From Thalassovita aquimarina (GTDB taxonomy: Bacteria; Pseudomonadota; Alphaproteobacteria; Rhodobacterales; Rhodobacteraceae): a stretch of DNA of 64,000 nucleotides. The number at the start of each line of letters is the position of its first letter. The first letter of the stretch is position 1. The notes beneath the pieces were generated by a model. That model was not told the DNA's origin, searched no databases, and worked only from the letters and a program-made list of their open reading frames with translations. This document shows positions 16,855 to 24,995 of the stretch, piece by piece. Made by a program: the position numbers and the translations under genes. The stretch is taken from contig NZ_JADMKU010000011.1 in assembly GCF_018219815.1 (NCBI RefSeq), positions 1 to 64,000 of the forward strand, read 5' to 3'.

Positions 16855-17940
16855 TCAGCCGCCCAGAACACGGTTCCGCTGCTGCACGTAGAAGCCATCC
16901 GACTGGTTGATCCATTCCGACGAGGTGTAGAGAGATTTCTCGAAGCTCTCGCGGATGGAAGCATAGAGCGGATCGCCCATGTCCTCGTCCTTGACCTCGA
17001 TCGAGGCCTTGCCGAACGCATCCCAGACGTCGTCGGAGAACTGCAGGACCTTGACGCCCTGCGCCTTCAGACGTTCCAGAGCGGCACCGTTGTTGGCCAG
17101 CGTTTCCGACAGCTGCAGCTGGGTGGTTGCCATCGAGGCATAACGCAGGATCGCCTTGTGCTGATCGCTCAGGTCGTTCCAGACGTCCAGGTTGACGTTG
17201 GCCGCCAGCGCCGAACCCGGCTCGTGGAAGCCTGCAGCGTAGTAGACTTTCGCAACTTCCTGGAAGCCGGCGCGTTCGTCGGCCATCGGACCGACCCATT
17301 CCAGACCGTCCAGCGCACCCGAAGACAGCGCCTGATACAGTTCGCCGCCGGGGATGTTCTGAACCGATGCGCCCAGCTTGCCCAGCACCTTGCCGCCTTG
17401 GCCCGGCATACGGAACTTCAGGCCGTTGAAGTCGGCTGCCGACTTGATTTCCTTGCGGAACCAGCCGCCCGACTGCGAACCCGAGTTACCGGCCAGCATG
17501 CCTTTCAGGTTGAAGATCTGGCCCAGTTCGTCATGCAGCTGTTCGCCGCCGTCATGGTAGTACCAGTTGGTGATTTCCTGCGCGGTACCGCCAAACGGCA
17601 CTGCGGTGAAATAGTTGAAGCCCGGGTGCTGGCCGCCGAAGTAGTAATCGGCCGAGTGGTACATGTCTGCCTGGCCCGACGACACGGCGTCGAACACTTC
17701 CAGCGCGCCAACCAGTTCGCCCGGTGCCTTCTTGTCGATGGTCAGGCTGCCATCCGACATTTCACCGACCATTTTTTCCAGGTAGCTGGCTGCATCATCA
17801 AGAACGGCAAAACCGCGCGGCCACGAAGTCACCATGGTCAGGGTACGCTTGCCCTGTGCGTAAGCCGGCGCCGCCAGCGATGCCGCGGCAGCAGCCGAAC
17901 CGCCCAGAGCCGAAGTTTTCAGAAAAGAACGACGATCCAT
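16855..17940 (-). CDS. TRAP transporter periplasmic binding protein (TakP/FcbT1-like)
   Basis: This 361-residue periplasmic binding protein is of DctP type, with a Tat-like signal (DRRSFLKTSALGG, cleavage near residue 28, AYA). The body resembles TakP of Rhodobacter: TMVTSWPRG near 34, PGELVGALEVFDAVSSGQAD near 72, GGWFRKEI near 160, LKFRMPGQGGKVLGKLGA near 175 and DGLEWVGPMADER near 212. TakP binds 2-oxoacids with a cation, while FcbT1 relatives are linked to mannitol or chloroaromatics. The true substrate here is not known. A two-component system is divergent, separated by 237 bp. Confidence 0.9.
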   Translation of the reverse strand: MDRRSFLKTSALGGSAAAAASLAAPAYAQGKRTLTMVTSWPRGFAVLDDAASYLEKMVGEMSDGSLTIDKKAPGELVGALEVFDAVSSGQADMYHSADYYFGGQHPGFNYFTAVPFGGTAQEITNWYYHDGGEQLHDELGQIFNLKGMLAGNSGSQSGGWFRKEIKSAADFNGLKFRMPGQGGKVLGKLGASVQNIPGGELYQALSSGALDGLEWVGPMADERAGFQEVAKVYYAAGFHEPGSALAANVNLDVWNDLSDQHKAILRYASMATTQLQLSETLANNGAALERLKAQGVKVLQFSDDVWDAFGKASIEVKDEDMGDPLYASIRESFEKSLYTSSEWINQSDGFYVQQRNRVLGG

Positions 17941-18046
17941 AAATTAATCCTCCCAGATTTCCTCTGCACGCCAGGCCCGTCCACGGCCAGGTGCGGATCG
18001 TTTCGAGTGGCGCAAACCTATCCAGAGACCCTCTTCGGGGGAATAC

Positions 18047-18076
18047 CTACTAGTACGTAGAAACATGTTCATGAAC
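18047..18076. promoter_or_regulatory. Palindromes between TRAP and sensor genes
   Basis: Two adjacent palindromes lie in the divergent region. CTACTAGTACGTAG (18047-18060) has TACTAGTA at its core. GTTCATGAAC (18067-18076) is perfectly symmetric. They are candidate sites for the LuxR-type regulator encoded at 19608-20252. This is position and symmetry only. Confidence 0.4.
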
Positions 18077-18177
18077 GAAAAAACTGGCCAATATCGGCCT
18101 CTGCCAACGGCCTTTTCGGCGTTGCAAATCGCAAAGTGGGTTTGCGTCCGGCGCGAATCGCGCGTATCGAATCACGC

Positions 18178-19608
18178 ATGCGCCGGCTTTTGCAAAGCTT
18201 ACGACCATCTTACGGCCAGAAACTTTTCCTGCTGGCCACACTGCCACTTGTTCTGGCCGTGACGGCGATCGCGTTGCTGGTGGCAAACCAGTCGCGGCAA
18301 CTGGCCGCGCGCGAAATTCGCCAGCTGGAAACCCAGCTGATCGAGGCCAAGAAGGCCGAACTGCGCAATTACGTGACCCAGGCGCGCAACGGATTCTACT
18401 TCGTCTATGGCCGCGCCGCACCGGATGACCAGGCCGCCAAGCAGCAGGTGATGCAGATCCTGTCGGCGATGATCTATGGCGAGGAAGGATTCTTCTTCGT
18501 CTATGACTATGACGGCAACAATCTGGTCAGCCCGCGCCAGACCGACCTGATCAACCGCAACTGGATGGACCTGACCGACAGCGAAGGCACCCCGGTGGTG
18601 GCCGACTTCATCGCCACCGCGCGGCAGGGGGCGGGCTATGTCGAACACCTGTGGCCGAAACCCTCGACCGGGGAAGAGGCGCGGATGATCACCTATGTCA
18701 CCTCTTTCCCGTCCTGGCGGTGGGCGGTGGGGACCGGCGTGTTCATCGATGACATTCTGCAGCACGTGGCCTCGACCCGGGCCGAGGTGGAGGAACGGGT
18801 ACAGCGTACCTTCATCTATATCAGCGTGATCACCCTCGCGGCGCTGCTGCTGGTGTTCTTTTCCGGCATGGTCATCAATATCCGCGAACGCCGGCTGGCC
18901 GATGCCAAGCTGAAAAAGCTGACCCAGCGGGTATTCGACGCGCAGGAAGAAGAACGAGGCCGCGTCGCGCGCGAATTGCATGATGGCATCAGCCAGATCC
19001 TTGTCGGCATCCGCTACGCGCTGGAAATCGCCCGGCGGCGGTTTCAGGCCGGCGACGAGAGAGCCAGCGAAACGCTGGACAAGGGCATCGATCATCTGTC
19101 CGGCGCGATCCAGGAAGTACGCCGGATCAGCCGCGACCTGCGCCCCGGTGCGCTCGACGACCTCGGGCTTGGCCCGGCAATCCAGACGCTGAGCGAGGAT
19201 TTCAGCATCCGCACCGGGATCAATGTCGATTTTAACACGGTTGTGTTCCGCAACCGGCTTGACGAGGACAGCAAGATCGCGCTTTACCGCATCGCGCAAG
19301 AAGCGCTTACCAATGTCGAACGCCATGCCGATGCCACCGAGGTCACGGTCGATCTGCGCGGCCACCGCCAGGGGGCGACGCTGCGCATCAGCGACAACGG
19401 CCGCGGCCTGTCCGGGTCACATGATCGCGACACCGGCGAAACTCTGGGCGGGCTGGGATTGCGCAACATGCAGGAACGGATTGAACAGCTGGACGGAACC
19501 CTTAAAATTCAGTCGGGGCGTGACGGAACAACGATCGAAGCGATCGTGCCTCTCAACCACCTGCTGCCGCCGGACCGCCCCTCCGAGACGCCGAAGAAAG
19601 CAATCTGA
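18178..19608 (+). CDS. Cache-domain sensor histidine kinase (HisKA_3 type)
   Basis: This 476-residue membrane sensor kinase has a first membrane helix at about residues 16-36, then a periplasmic single Cache domain (37-210) with EEGFFFVYDYDGNNLV and WRWAVGTGVFIDD signatures, then a second helix at 211-233. In the cytoplasm a HisKA_3 dimerisation domain follows with phosphoacceptor His near 268 (ERGRVARELHDGISQILVG). The HATPase domain has N-box EALTNVERHADA and G-box ISDNGRGL. The start at ATG 18178 gives a clean first helix; a GTG at 18136 is possible. It is divergent from a TRAP operon and coupled to a NarL-type regulator, so it may sense the TRAP substrate. Confidence 0.93.
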   Translation: MRRLLQSLRPSYGQKLFLLATLPLVLAVTAIALLVANQSRQLAAREIRQLETQLIEAKKAELRNYVTQARNGFYFVYGRAAPDDQAAKQQVMQILSAMIYGEEGFFFVYDYDGNNLVSPRQTDLINRNWMDLTDSEGTPVVADFIATARQGAGYVEHLWPKPSTGEEARMITYVTSFPSWRWAVGTGVFIDDILQHVASTRAEVEERVQRTFIYISVITLAALLLVFFSGMVINIRERRLADAKLKKLTQRVFDAQEEERGRVARELHDGISQILVGIRYALEIARRRFQAGDERASETLDKGIDHLSGAIQEVRRISRDLRPGALDDLGLGPAIQTLSEDFSIRTGINVDFNTVVFRNRLDEDSKIALYRIAQEALTNVERHADATEVTVDLRGHRQGATLRISDNGRGLSGSHDRDTGETLGGLGLRNMQERIEQLDGTLKIQSGRDGTTIEAIVPLNHLLPPDRPSETPKKAI

Positions 19609-20252
19609 TGACAAACCCCGTTAGAGTCGTGATCGTCGATGATCACCCGATGGTCGCCGAAGGCATCCAGTCGATCCTGGAAGCCTATGACGATATCGAA
19701 ATCGTCAGTGCCTTCCACAAGGGCCGCGAAATCATCGAAGCGGTGGAAACCCTGCGCCCCGACGTGGTGCTGATGGATCTCAACATGCCCGACATCGGCG
19801 GGCTTTCGGCAACCGAGATCATCCTCGAACGCTGCCCCGAAACCCGGGTGCTGATCCTGTCGATGCATGACAGCCGCGAATATATCAGCTCGGCGCTGAG
19901 TCACGGCGCGATGGGCTATGTCCTCAAGGACGTGCCGACCGAGGAAATCAAGGCCGCCATCGATGCCGTGATGCGCGGCGAGCGCTACCTGTGCACCGGC
20001 GCGCAGGGATCGCTGACCCCGCCAGACGGCAAAACCCGTGAACAGCTGACCGAGCGGGAACAGACGATCCTGCTGCAGCTGGCGCAGGGCAAGTCGAATA
20101 AGGAAGTGGCCATCGCGCTGGACATTTCGGTGCGCACGGTGGAAACCCACCGCAAGAACATCAAGCGCAAACTGGGCATTTCCTCGACCGCGGGCCTGAC
20201 CCGCTATGCGCTGGAACATGGGGTTCTGCAGGGAACCGGCGTGGTCCTCTGA
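19608..20252 (+). CDS. NarL/FixJ-family response regulator
   Basis: This 214-residue regulator has a receiver domain (residues 6-120) with phospho-acceptor Asp at 57 (VVLMDLNMPDIGG), acidic pair DD at 11-12 and Lys in YVLKDV. A LuxR-type helix-turn-helix follows at about 146-200 (LTEREQTILLQLAQGKSNKE, RTVETHRKNIKRKLGI). Its ATG overlaps the kinase stop by one base. The divergent TRAP operon is the most likely target; this is inferred from gene order. Confidence 0.95.
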   Translation: MTNPVRVVIVDDHPMVAEGIQSILEAYDDIEIVSAFHKGREIIEAVETLRPDVVLMDLNMPDIGGLSATEIILERCPETRVLILSMHDSREYISSALSHGAMGYVLKDVPTEEIKAAIDAVMRGERYLCTGAQGSLTPPDGKTREQLTEREQTILLQLAQGKSNKEVAIALDISVRTVETHRKNIKRKLGISSTAGLTRYALEHGVLQGTGVVL

Positions 20253-20337
20253 CAGCTGGCCTGCCCGCCCCGGGCGCCATTTGCACCGCCGAATGTCGCC
20301 GACCAGGGTAAGACGCGCAATATTTGCAAAGAAAAAC

Positions 20338-20369
20338 TGTCGCGGGCGACACTTTTCGTTTTTTTCTCG
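20338..20369 (+). terminator. Terminator after the response regulator
   Basis: TGTCG-CGGG-CGACA is followed by CTTTTCGTTTTTTTC. The stem is short (5 bp), but the T-tract is long and the position, ahead of the ilv promoter, fits. Confidence 0.6.
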
Positions 20370-20370
20370 G

Positions 20371-20400
20371 TTGACGCCCCCTGCCCCCGCCCATAATACT
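20371..20400 (+). promoter_or_regulatory. Promoter of the ilv leader and ilvBN
   Basis: TTGACG at 20371-20376 and CATAAT at 20392-20397 (15-bp spacing), or AATACT at 20395-20400 (18-bp spacing), give a sigma70-type promoter. It lies just before the leader peptide's AAGGAG at 20415-20420. Confidence 0.6.
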
Positions 20401-20429
20401 CCGGCCAGTACTTTAAGGAGCCTCTGACG

Positions 20430-20477
20430 ATGCAAACGCTAGTCGTAATCGTAGGAACATGGCGCATGGGCCGGTAA
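20430..20477 (+). CDS. ilv leader peptide (attenuation)
   Basis: This is a 15-codon frame, MQTLVVIVGTWRMGR, with a strong ribosome site (AAGGAG, 9 nt before the ATG). Five consecutive codons specify Leu, Val, Val, Ile and Val, the three end products of the IlvBN pathway. Translation of these codons senses the supply of charged Leu-, Val- and Ile-tRNA. The frame ends at 20477, inside the region able to form the antiterminator. A terminator and the acetolactate synthase genes follow. All parts needed for classical ribosome-mediated attenuation are present. Confidence 0.9.
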   Translation: MQTLVVIVGTWRMGR

Positions 20478-20530
20478 CGGACACCATAATGGAACCCCAT
20501 GCGCCCCCGACTGAAAATCGGGGGCTTTTT
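20461..20530 (+). promoter_or_regulatory. ilvBN attenuator: antiterminator and terminator
   Basis: GGCGCATGGG (20461-20470, within the leader frame) is exactly complementary to CCCATGCGCC (20496-20505). That arm overlaps the left side of the terminator GCCCCCGA / TCGGGGGC (20503-20510 with 20518-20525), which is followed by TTTTTATT. A ribosome stalled at the Leu/Val/Ile codons leaves 20461-20470 free, so the antiterminator forms. A ribosome reaching the stop covers it and the terminator forms. Confidence 0.88.
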
Positions 20531-20568
20531 ATTGGCTGATTTATTGACGTCGTAAACGGAGCGAAAAG

Positions 20569-22323
20569 ATGACACGTCAGATGACCGGAGCGAAAATGGT
20601 GGTCCAGGCCCTTAAGGATCAGGGCGTGGATGTCGTATTCGGATATCCCGGCGGCGCCGTGCTACCGATTTACGACGAGATCTTCCTGCAAAACGATATC
20701 CGCCACGTGCTGGTGCGTCACGAACAGGGCGCGGTGCATGCCGCCGAGGGCTATGCCCGTTCCACCGGCAAGCCGGGCGTGGTCCTGGTGACCTCGGGCC
20801 CCGGCGCCACCAACGCGGTGACCGGCCTGACCGATGCATTGCTCGACTCGATCCCGATCGTGGTACTGACCGGCCAGGTGCCGACCTTCATGATCGGCTC
20901 GGACGCGTTCCAGGAAGCCGACACCGTGGGCATCACCCGGTCCTGCACCAAGCACAACTGGCTGGTGAAGGATACCGACAAGCTGGCGGGCACCATCCAC
21001 GAAGGGTTCCACGTCGCCAAGTCGGGCCGCCCCGGCCCGGTTCTGATCGACATCCCGAAGGACGTGCAGTTCGCCTCCGGCAAATATGTCGAGCCGCAGA
21101 AGATCGAGATCAGCCACTACCAGCCCCAGATAAAGGGCGACATGGCCGAGATCGAGGAACTGGTCGAGGCGATCGAAAACGCCAAGAAGCCGATCTTCTA
21201 CACCGGCGGCGGAGTGATCAATTCCGGCCCGGCGGCGAGCCAGCTGTTGCGCGAACTGGCCGATGCTACCGGGTTCCCGGTGACCTCGACCCTGATGGGT
21301 CTGGGCGCCTATCCCGCCAGCGGCAAGGGCTGGCTGGGCATGCTTGGCATGCACGGGCTTTACGAGGCCAACATGGCGATGCACGACTGCGACCTGATGA
21401 TCAACGTCGGGGCGCGGTTCGACGACCGGATCACCGGCCGCATCGACGCCTTCAGCCCGAAATCGAAAAAGGCCCATATCGACATCGACCCCAGTTCGAT
21501 CAACAAGGTGATCCGCGTCGACATCCCGATCGTCGGCGATGTCGGCCACGTTCTGGAAGACGTGCTGAAGGTGTGGAAATCGCGCGGCCGCAAGACCAAC
21601 CGCGAGGCGCTGCAGGCCTGGTGGAAGCAGATCGACGGCTGGAAGGCCATCGACTGCCTGAAGTTCAAGCAGGAAGGCCAGACCATCAAGCCGCAATACG
21701 CGCTGCAACGGCTGGAAGAGCTGACCAAGGGGATGGACCGCTATGTCTGTACCGAGGTCGGCCAGCACCAGATGTGGGCGGCGCAGTATCTGGGCTTCGA
21801 AGACCCGAACCGCTGGATGACGTCCGGCGGCCTGGGCACCATGGGCTATGGCCTACCGGCCTCGGTCGGGATCCAGATGGCGCATCCCGACGCCCTCGTG
21901 ATCAACGTCGCCGGCGAAGCGTCCTGGCTGATGAACATGCAGGAAATGGGCACCGCCGTTCAGTTCCGTCTGCCGGTCAAGCAGTTCATCCTGAACAACG
22001 AACGGTTGGGCATGGTGCGGCAGTGGCAGGAATTGCTGCACGGCGAACGCTATTCGCAAAGCTGGTCCGAGGCGCTGCCCGATTTCGTCAAGCTGGCCGA
22101 GGCGTTTGGCTGCAAGGGCATCTGCGTCAGCGACCCCGCGGATCTGGACGACGCGATCATGGAAATGCTGGAATATGACGGTCCGGTGATCTTCGACTGC
22201 CTGGTGGAAAAGCACGAAAACTGCTTCCCGATGATCCCGTCGGGCGAGCCCCACAACAAGATGCTTCTGGGCGAAGCCAGCACCAAGGACGCGATCGGGT
22301 CTTCCGGCGCGGTCCTGGTCTAG
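20569..22323 (+). CDS. ilvB: Acetolactate synthase, large subunit
   Basis: This 584-residue thiamine-diphosphate enzyme is predicted to join two pyruvates to acetolactate (or pyruvate with 2-oxobutyrate), the first common step of Val, Leu and Ile synthesis. It shows the ThDP glutamate in VRHEQGAVHAAEGYAR near residue 49, FAD-binding middle-domain motifs, and the ThDP-binding GDG-like segment as VAGEASWLMNMQE near 448, where the usual GDG..N reads AGEASWLMN. It is transcribed behind the leader-peptide attenuator; the regulatory subunit gene follows 66 bp downstream. Confidence 0.96.
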   Translation: MTRQMTGAKMVVQALKDQGVDVVFGYPGGAVLPIYDEIFLQNDIRHVLVRHEQGAVHAAEGYARSTGKPGVVLVTSGPGATNAVTGLTDALLDSIPIVVLTGQVPTFMIGSDAFQEADTVGITRSCTKHNWLVKDTDKLAGTIHEGFHVAKSGRPGPVLIDIPKDVQFASGKYVEPQKIEISHYQPQIKGDMAEIEELVEAIENAKKPIFYTGGGVINSGPAASQLLRELADATGFPVTSTLMGLGAYPASGKGWLGMLGMHGLYEANMAMHDCDLMINVGARFDDRITGRIDAFSPKSKKAHIDIDPSSINKVIRVDIPIVGDVGHVLEDVLKVWKSRGRKTNREALQAWWKQIDGWKAIDCLKFKQEGQTIKPQYALQRLEELTKGMDRYVCTEVGQHQMWAAQYLGFEDPNRWMTSGGLGTMGYGLPASVGIQMAHPDALVINVAGEASWLMNMQEMGTAVQFRLPVKQFILNNERLGMVRQWQELLHGERYSQSWSEALPDFVKLAEAFGCKGICVSDPADLDDAIMEMLEYDGPVIFDCLVEKHENCFPMIPSGEPHNKMLLGEASTKDAIGSSGAVLV

Positions 22324-22335
22324 GCCCCGAGCCCC

Positions 22336-22384
22336 GGGGGCTGACGGCCCCCGGACCCCCGTGGATATTTTTGAAAAGAAGAAG
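22336..22384 (+). repeat. Intergenic hairpin plus SD-bearing repeat (copy A)
   Basis: The hairpin CCGGGGGC-TGACG-GCCCCCGG is followed by CCCCCGTGGATATTTTTGAA and then AAGAAGAAG, which provides the purine tract before ilvN. The same arrangement, CCCCCGGGATATTTGGGAAA plus AGGAGAAGG, occurs at 41164-41192. Confidence 0.6.
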
Positions 22385-22389
22385 ACATC

Positions 22390-22950
22390 ATGGCTGCTCT
22401 ACACATCAAAAAAGGCTCGACCAAGCATTCCGCCTACAACCTGCGCCCGACCTTTTCGGACAAGAAGGAACGCCACACGCTGGCGGTGATCGTCGACAAC
22501 GAACCGGGCGTTCTGGCCCGCGTGATCGGGCTGTTTTCCGGCCGCGGCTACAATATCGAAAGCCTGACCGTGGCCGAGGTGGATCACCTGGGCCATTATT
22601 CCCGCATCACCATCGTCACCGAGGGCACGCCGCAGGTTATCGAACAGATCAAGGCGCAGCTGGGCCGGATCGTGCCGGTGCACGACGTGCACGACCTGAC
22701 CGTCGAGGGCGCGACGGTGGAACGCGAACTGGCGCTGGTGAAGGTGCGCGGCGACGGCGAGAAGCGGGTCGAGGCGCTGCGCCTGGCCGATATCTTCCGC
22801 GCCAACGCGGTCGACAGCACGCTGGAAAGCTTCGTGTTCGAAATCACCGGAACGCCGGAAAAGATCGATGCCTTCGCCGAGCTGATGCGCCCGCTGGGCC
22901 TGATCGAAGTGGCGCGTACCGGCGTCGCGGCATTGTCGCGCGGGGCCTGA
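22390..22950 (+). CDS. ilvN: Acetolactate synthase, small regulatory subunit
   Basis: This 186-residue protein has an N-terminal ACT domain (residues 28-102; HTLAVIVDNEPGVLARVIGLFSGRGYNIESL) that binds valine for feedback inhibition. The C-terminal ALS_ss domain (about 110-183; ELALVKV, DIFRANAVDS, GLIEVARTGVAALSRG) activates the catalytic subunit. It lies directly after ilvB and shares its transcript. The start ATG at 22390 lies just after the purine-rich end of an intergenic repeat. Confidence 0.97.
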   Translation: MAALHIKKGSTKHSAYNLRPTFSDKKERHTLAVIVDNEPGVLARVIGLFSGRGYNIESLTVAEVDHLGHYSRITIVTEGTPQVIEQIKAQLGRIVPVHDVHDLTVEGATVERELALVKVRGDGEKRVEALRLADIFRANAVDSTLESFVFEITGTPEKIDAFAELMRPLGLIEVARTGVAALSRGA

Positions 22951-22990
22951 CCCGGCGCCTGCCCGTCTGTCACGCAATTCTGCGAGCAAT

Positions 22991-23020
22991 GCCCCCCGGC
23001 GCCAAGCCGGGGGGCTTTTT
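22991..23020 (+). terminator. Terminator of ilvBN
   Basis: GCCCCCCGGC-GCCAA-GCCGGGGGGC is a perfect 10-bp stem followed by TTTTTC. It ends seven bases before the stop side of the convergent EF-hand gene. Confidence 0.92.
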
Positions 23021-23021
23021 C

Positions 23022-23282
23022 TTAGCCTTGCTTCATCGGGAAGGCGCCGGCCTTTTTCATCTCCGACACTTCCTGAGCGTCCAGCAGGCCTTCGGCGGAA
23101 ATGTCGAATTCGGCGAAAAGTTCTTCGGTCAGATCCGGGAAAGCCGCCGACAGCTCGGCGAAGCTGTAGGACCCGTCGCCATCGGTATCGAGGCTGGCGT
23201 CGATCTGCTCGGCCAGAACCGGACTGGCCAGGGTCAGGGCGATTGCGGCGGTGTTCAGACGTGTTGCGATACGCATTTTCAT
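23022..23282 (-). CDS. Small secreted EF-hand protein
   Basis: This 86-residue precursor has a signal peptide (residues 1-24, cleavage after VLA) and a mature chain of about 60 residues. The mature chain contains one canonical EF-hand loop, DTDGDGSYSFAE (residues 32-43), and a second, degenerate loop near DISAEGLLDAQE (60-71). The mature protein would be an acidic, calcium-binding periplasmic protein. The cytochrome c gene lies upstream on the same strand, about 330 bp away behind its own terminator, so this gene is probably transcribed on its own. The function is unknown. Confidence 0.8.
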   Translation of the reverse strand: MKMRIATRLNTAAIALTLASPVLAEQIDASLDTDGDGSYSFAELSAAFPDLTEELFAEFDISAEGLLDAQEVSEMKKAGAFPMKQG

Positions 23283-23557
23283 ATCCTCTTGTCAGTTTTC
23301 TCGGACGGCACTGTGCCTGTCCTGGGACTATCCGATCATCACCGCGCGGCAGCGGGAAGCGGCGGGCGGGCCAGGGCCGGTTTGCGGCGGTCCGCCGCGA
23401 ATTTCCGCGATTCCCGTGGGCAGGGTTTGGCGCAGAAATCGGCCCCGGCGGAACATCACCGGCAGCGGCCCCGCGATTGGGCGGCCCGGCGCCGGTTTTG
23501 CCGCCCCGGCCGGATCGGCAAAGCGCCGCCCATGACGGGAATCGGCCCCAAACGAAA

Positions 23558-23584
23558 CAACCGCGCCAGGGACTGGCGCGGTTG
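23558..23584 (-). terminator. Terminator of the cytochrome c gene
   Basis: CAACCGCGCCAG-TCC-CTGGCGCGGTTG on the minus strand is a perfect 12-bp stem followed by TTTCGTTT. It lies 31 bp after the cytochrome c stop. The rest of the gap 23283-23614 is GC-rich and shows no gene. Confidence 0.82.
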
Positions 23585-23614
23585 CGGGCGAGTTTCAGGG
23601 TGTCGCCGGAAGCG

Positions 23615-24016
23615 TTATTTCTGGATCGATTCCAGGTAATAGGCCAGCGACAGGATTTTGCCGCGGGTATAGACCGGGCCGCCATAGGGGCCGAAATCCT
23701 GATCATCCGAGAACAGCGCGCCGAAGATCGGCATCGGCCCGCCATGCGCCCGCACCCCGGTGCGGCCGTCGATCACATGGATCACCTGGAGCATCGGGAA
23801 AACCCCGTCATTGCGCGCCGCCAGCGTGGTCAGGTCGGGCACTTCGGTGGTCAGCACATCGGCGACCGCCCCCTGTCCCATGCCATATTCGCCATGGCAG
23901 GCGGCGCAATATTGCATGAAGGTCGTTTTTCCGGGATCTGTCATTTCATCGGCCAAGGTTGGCCCGCTAAAGATCGCCGCGACGGCAGCGGCCGCGAAAA
24001 GAACCCTTTTATGCAT
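23615..24016 (-). CDS. Secreted monohaem c-type cytochrome
   Basis: This 133-residue precursor has a signal peptide (residues 1-22, TLA cleavage) and a single haem-c site, CAACH, near residue 36. A candidate axial Met lies in the GGPMPIFG segment near 94. The domain resembles class I diheme/monohaem SoxA-like or cytochrome c551/c552 proteins; it is a periplasmic electron carrier whose partner is unknown. The start at 24016 is supported by an unusually strong ribosome site (GGAGGAGAAG); an upstream in-frame codon was rejected. An Fnr-type box lies about 110 bp upstream, so it is probably induced at low oxygen. Confidence 0.9.
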   Translation of the reverse strand: MHKRVLFAAAAVAAIFSGPTLADEMTDPGKTTFMQYCAACHGEYGMGQGAVADVLTTEVPDLTTLAARNDGVFPMLQVIHVIDGRTGVRAHGGPMPIFGALFSDDQDFGPYGGPVYTRGKILSLAYYLESIQK

Positions 24017-24118
24017 TGGTCTTCTCCTCCTGGTTAATGGATTATGCGACACGCAAAGACGGCCGCGAAATACAAGTTCCCACTCATTAATCGGTACGAA
24101 ATAACCAATCCGAATACG

Positions 24119-24132
24119 TTGACCTGCATCAA
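24119..24132. promoter_or_regulatory. Fnr/FnrL-type box upstream of cytochrome c
   Basis: TTGAC-CTGC-ATCAA matches the Fnr consensus TTGAY-N4-RTCAA at all ten defined positions. It is centred about 109 bp before the cytochrome c start, in the gap after the DUF2189 gene. Confidence 0.7.
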
Positions 24133-24153
24133 TGCAGGGCCGCGAGGCCCGCC

Positions 24154-24927
24154 TTAGCCTTCGCGGCAGATCAGCCGGTAAAGGTGCCAGGTGGCATGCC
24201 CCAGCAGCGGCAGGGTGAAAAACAGCCCCAGGAATGCCGGCAACATCGCGACGAAAGTGATCGCGGCGATGAACGCCGCCCAGGCAAGCATCGGAAACAG
24301 GTTTTCCTGCACCGTCCTGAAGCTCGCGATCATCGCGGTGACGTAGTCGACTTCACGATCCAGCAGCATCGGCAGGGACAACACGGTGACCATGTAAAGC
24401 AGAAGCGCGAACCCCGCGCCCACCGCCGTGCCCAGCCCCAGCATGATCAGACCGTTGGCGGTCAGGAAGATGTCGAAGGAAGACGACACGTTGGTCATCG
24501 TCATCGTCCCCATGAACAGGGCGAAGATCATGTGGGCGATGAAGAACCAGAACAGGAACATGAAGATGATGATGGCGCTGATCGAGGGCAACTGGCGCTT
24601 CGATTGCTTCGCCACCACGCCGAAGATCTGGTAGAGGTCCATCGCCCGGTCCTGCTCGATCCGGCGACTGACCTCGTACAGTCCGACCGCCGCGAAGGGT
24701 CCGATCAGCGGGAACCCCACCGCCGCGAAGATCAGCCAATAGCTTTGCCCGGTCACGTAGGTGACCCAGGCCATGATCAACCCCAACACGACATAGAAAG
24801 CGGCGAAGACGCAGCCGAAGCCCGGCGCGCGCTTCATGTCCGCCCAGCCCCGGCGCAAGGCCTCGGCCAATGTCGCGAAAGTCACCTCTCCAAATTCGGG
24901 GGCACCCGGCAAAGGGGTATCCGGCAT
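24154..24927 (-). CDS. DUF2189-family membrane protein
   Basis: This 257-residue protein is predicted to cross the inner membrane several times, with hydrophobic segments at about 40-60, 65-85, 128-150, 160-185 and 210-245. It shows the DUF2189 layout, with an N-terminal AEALRRGWADMKRAPG segment before the first helix. The function is unknown. The start at 24927 has GGGAGGA seven bases upstream; in-frame codons further up reach into the amidase gene's tail and were rejected. It starts 68 bp after the amidase stop and may share its transcript. Confidence 0.85.
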   Translation of the reverse strand: MPDTPLPGAPEFGEVTFATLAEALRRGWADMKRAPGFGCVFAAFYVVLGLIMAWVTYVTGQSYWLIFAAVGFPLIGPFAAVGLYEVSRRIEQDRAMDLYQIFGVVAKQSKRQLPSISAIIIFMFLFWFFIAHMIFALFMGTMTMTNVSSSFDIFLTANGLIMLGLGTAVGAGFALLLYMVTVLSLPMLLDREVDYVTAMIASFRTVQENLFPMLAWAAFIAAITFVAMLPAFLGLFFTLPLLGHATWHLYRLICREG

Positions 24928-24995
24928 TCGTATCCTCCCATACAAATATTCTTGTTTTTGAGTATGGGAGGGGGTTTTCAGGACAAAATCAAGCT

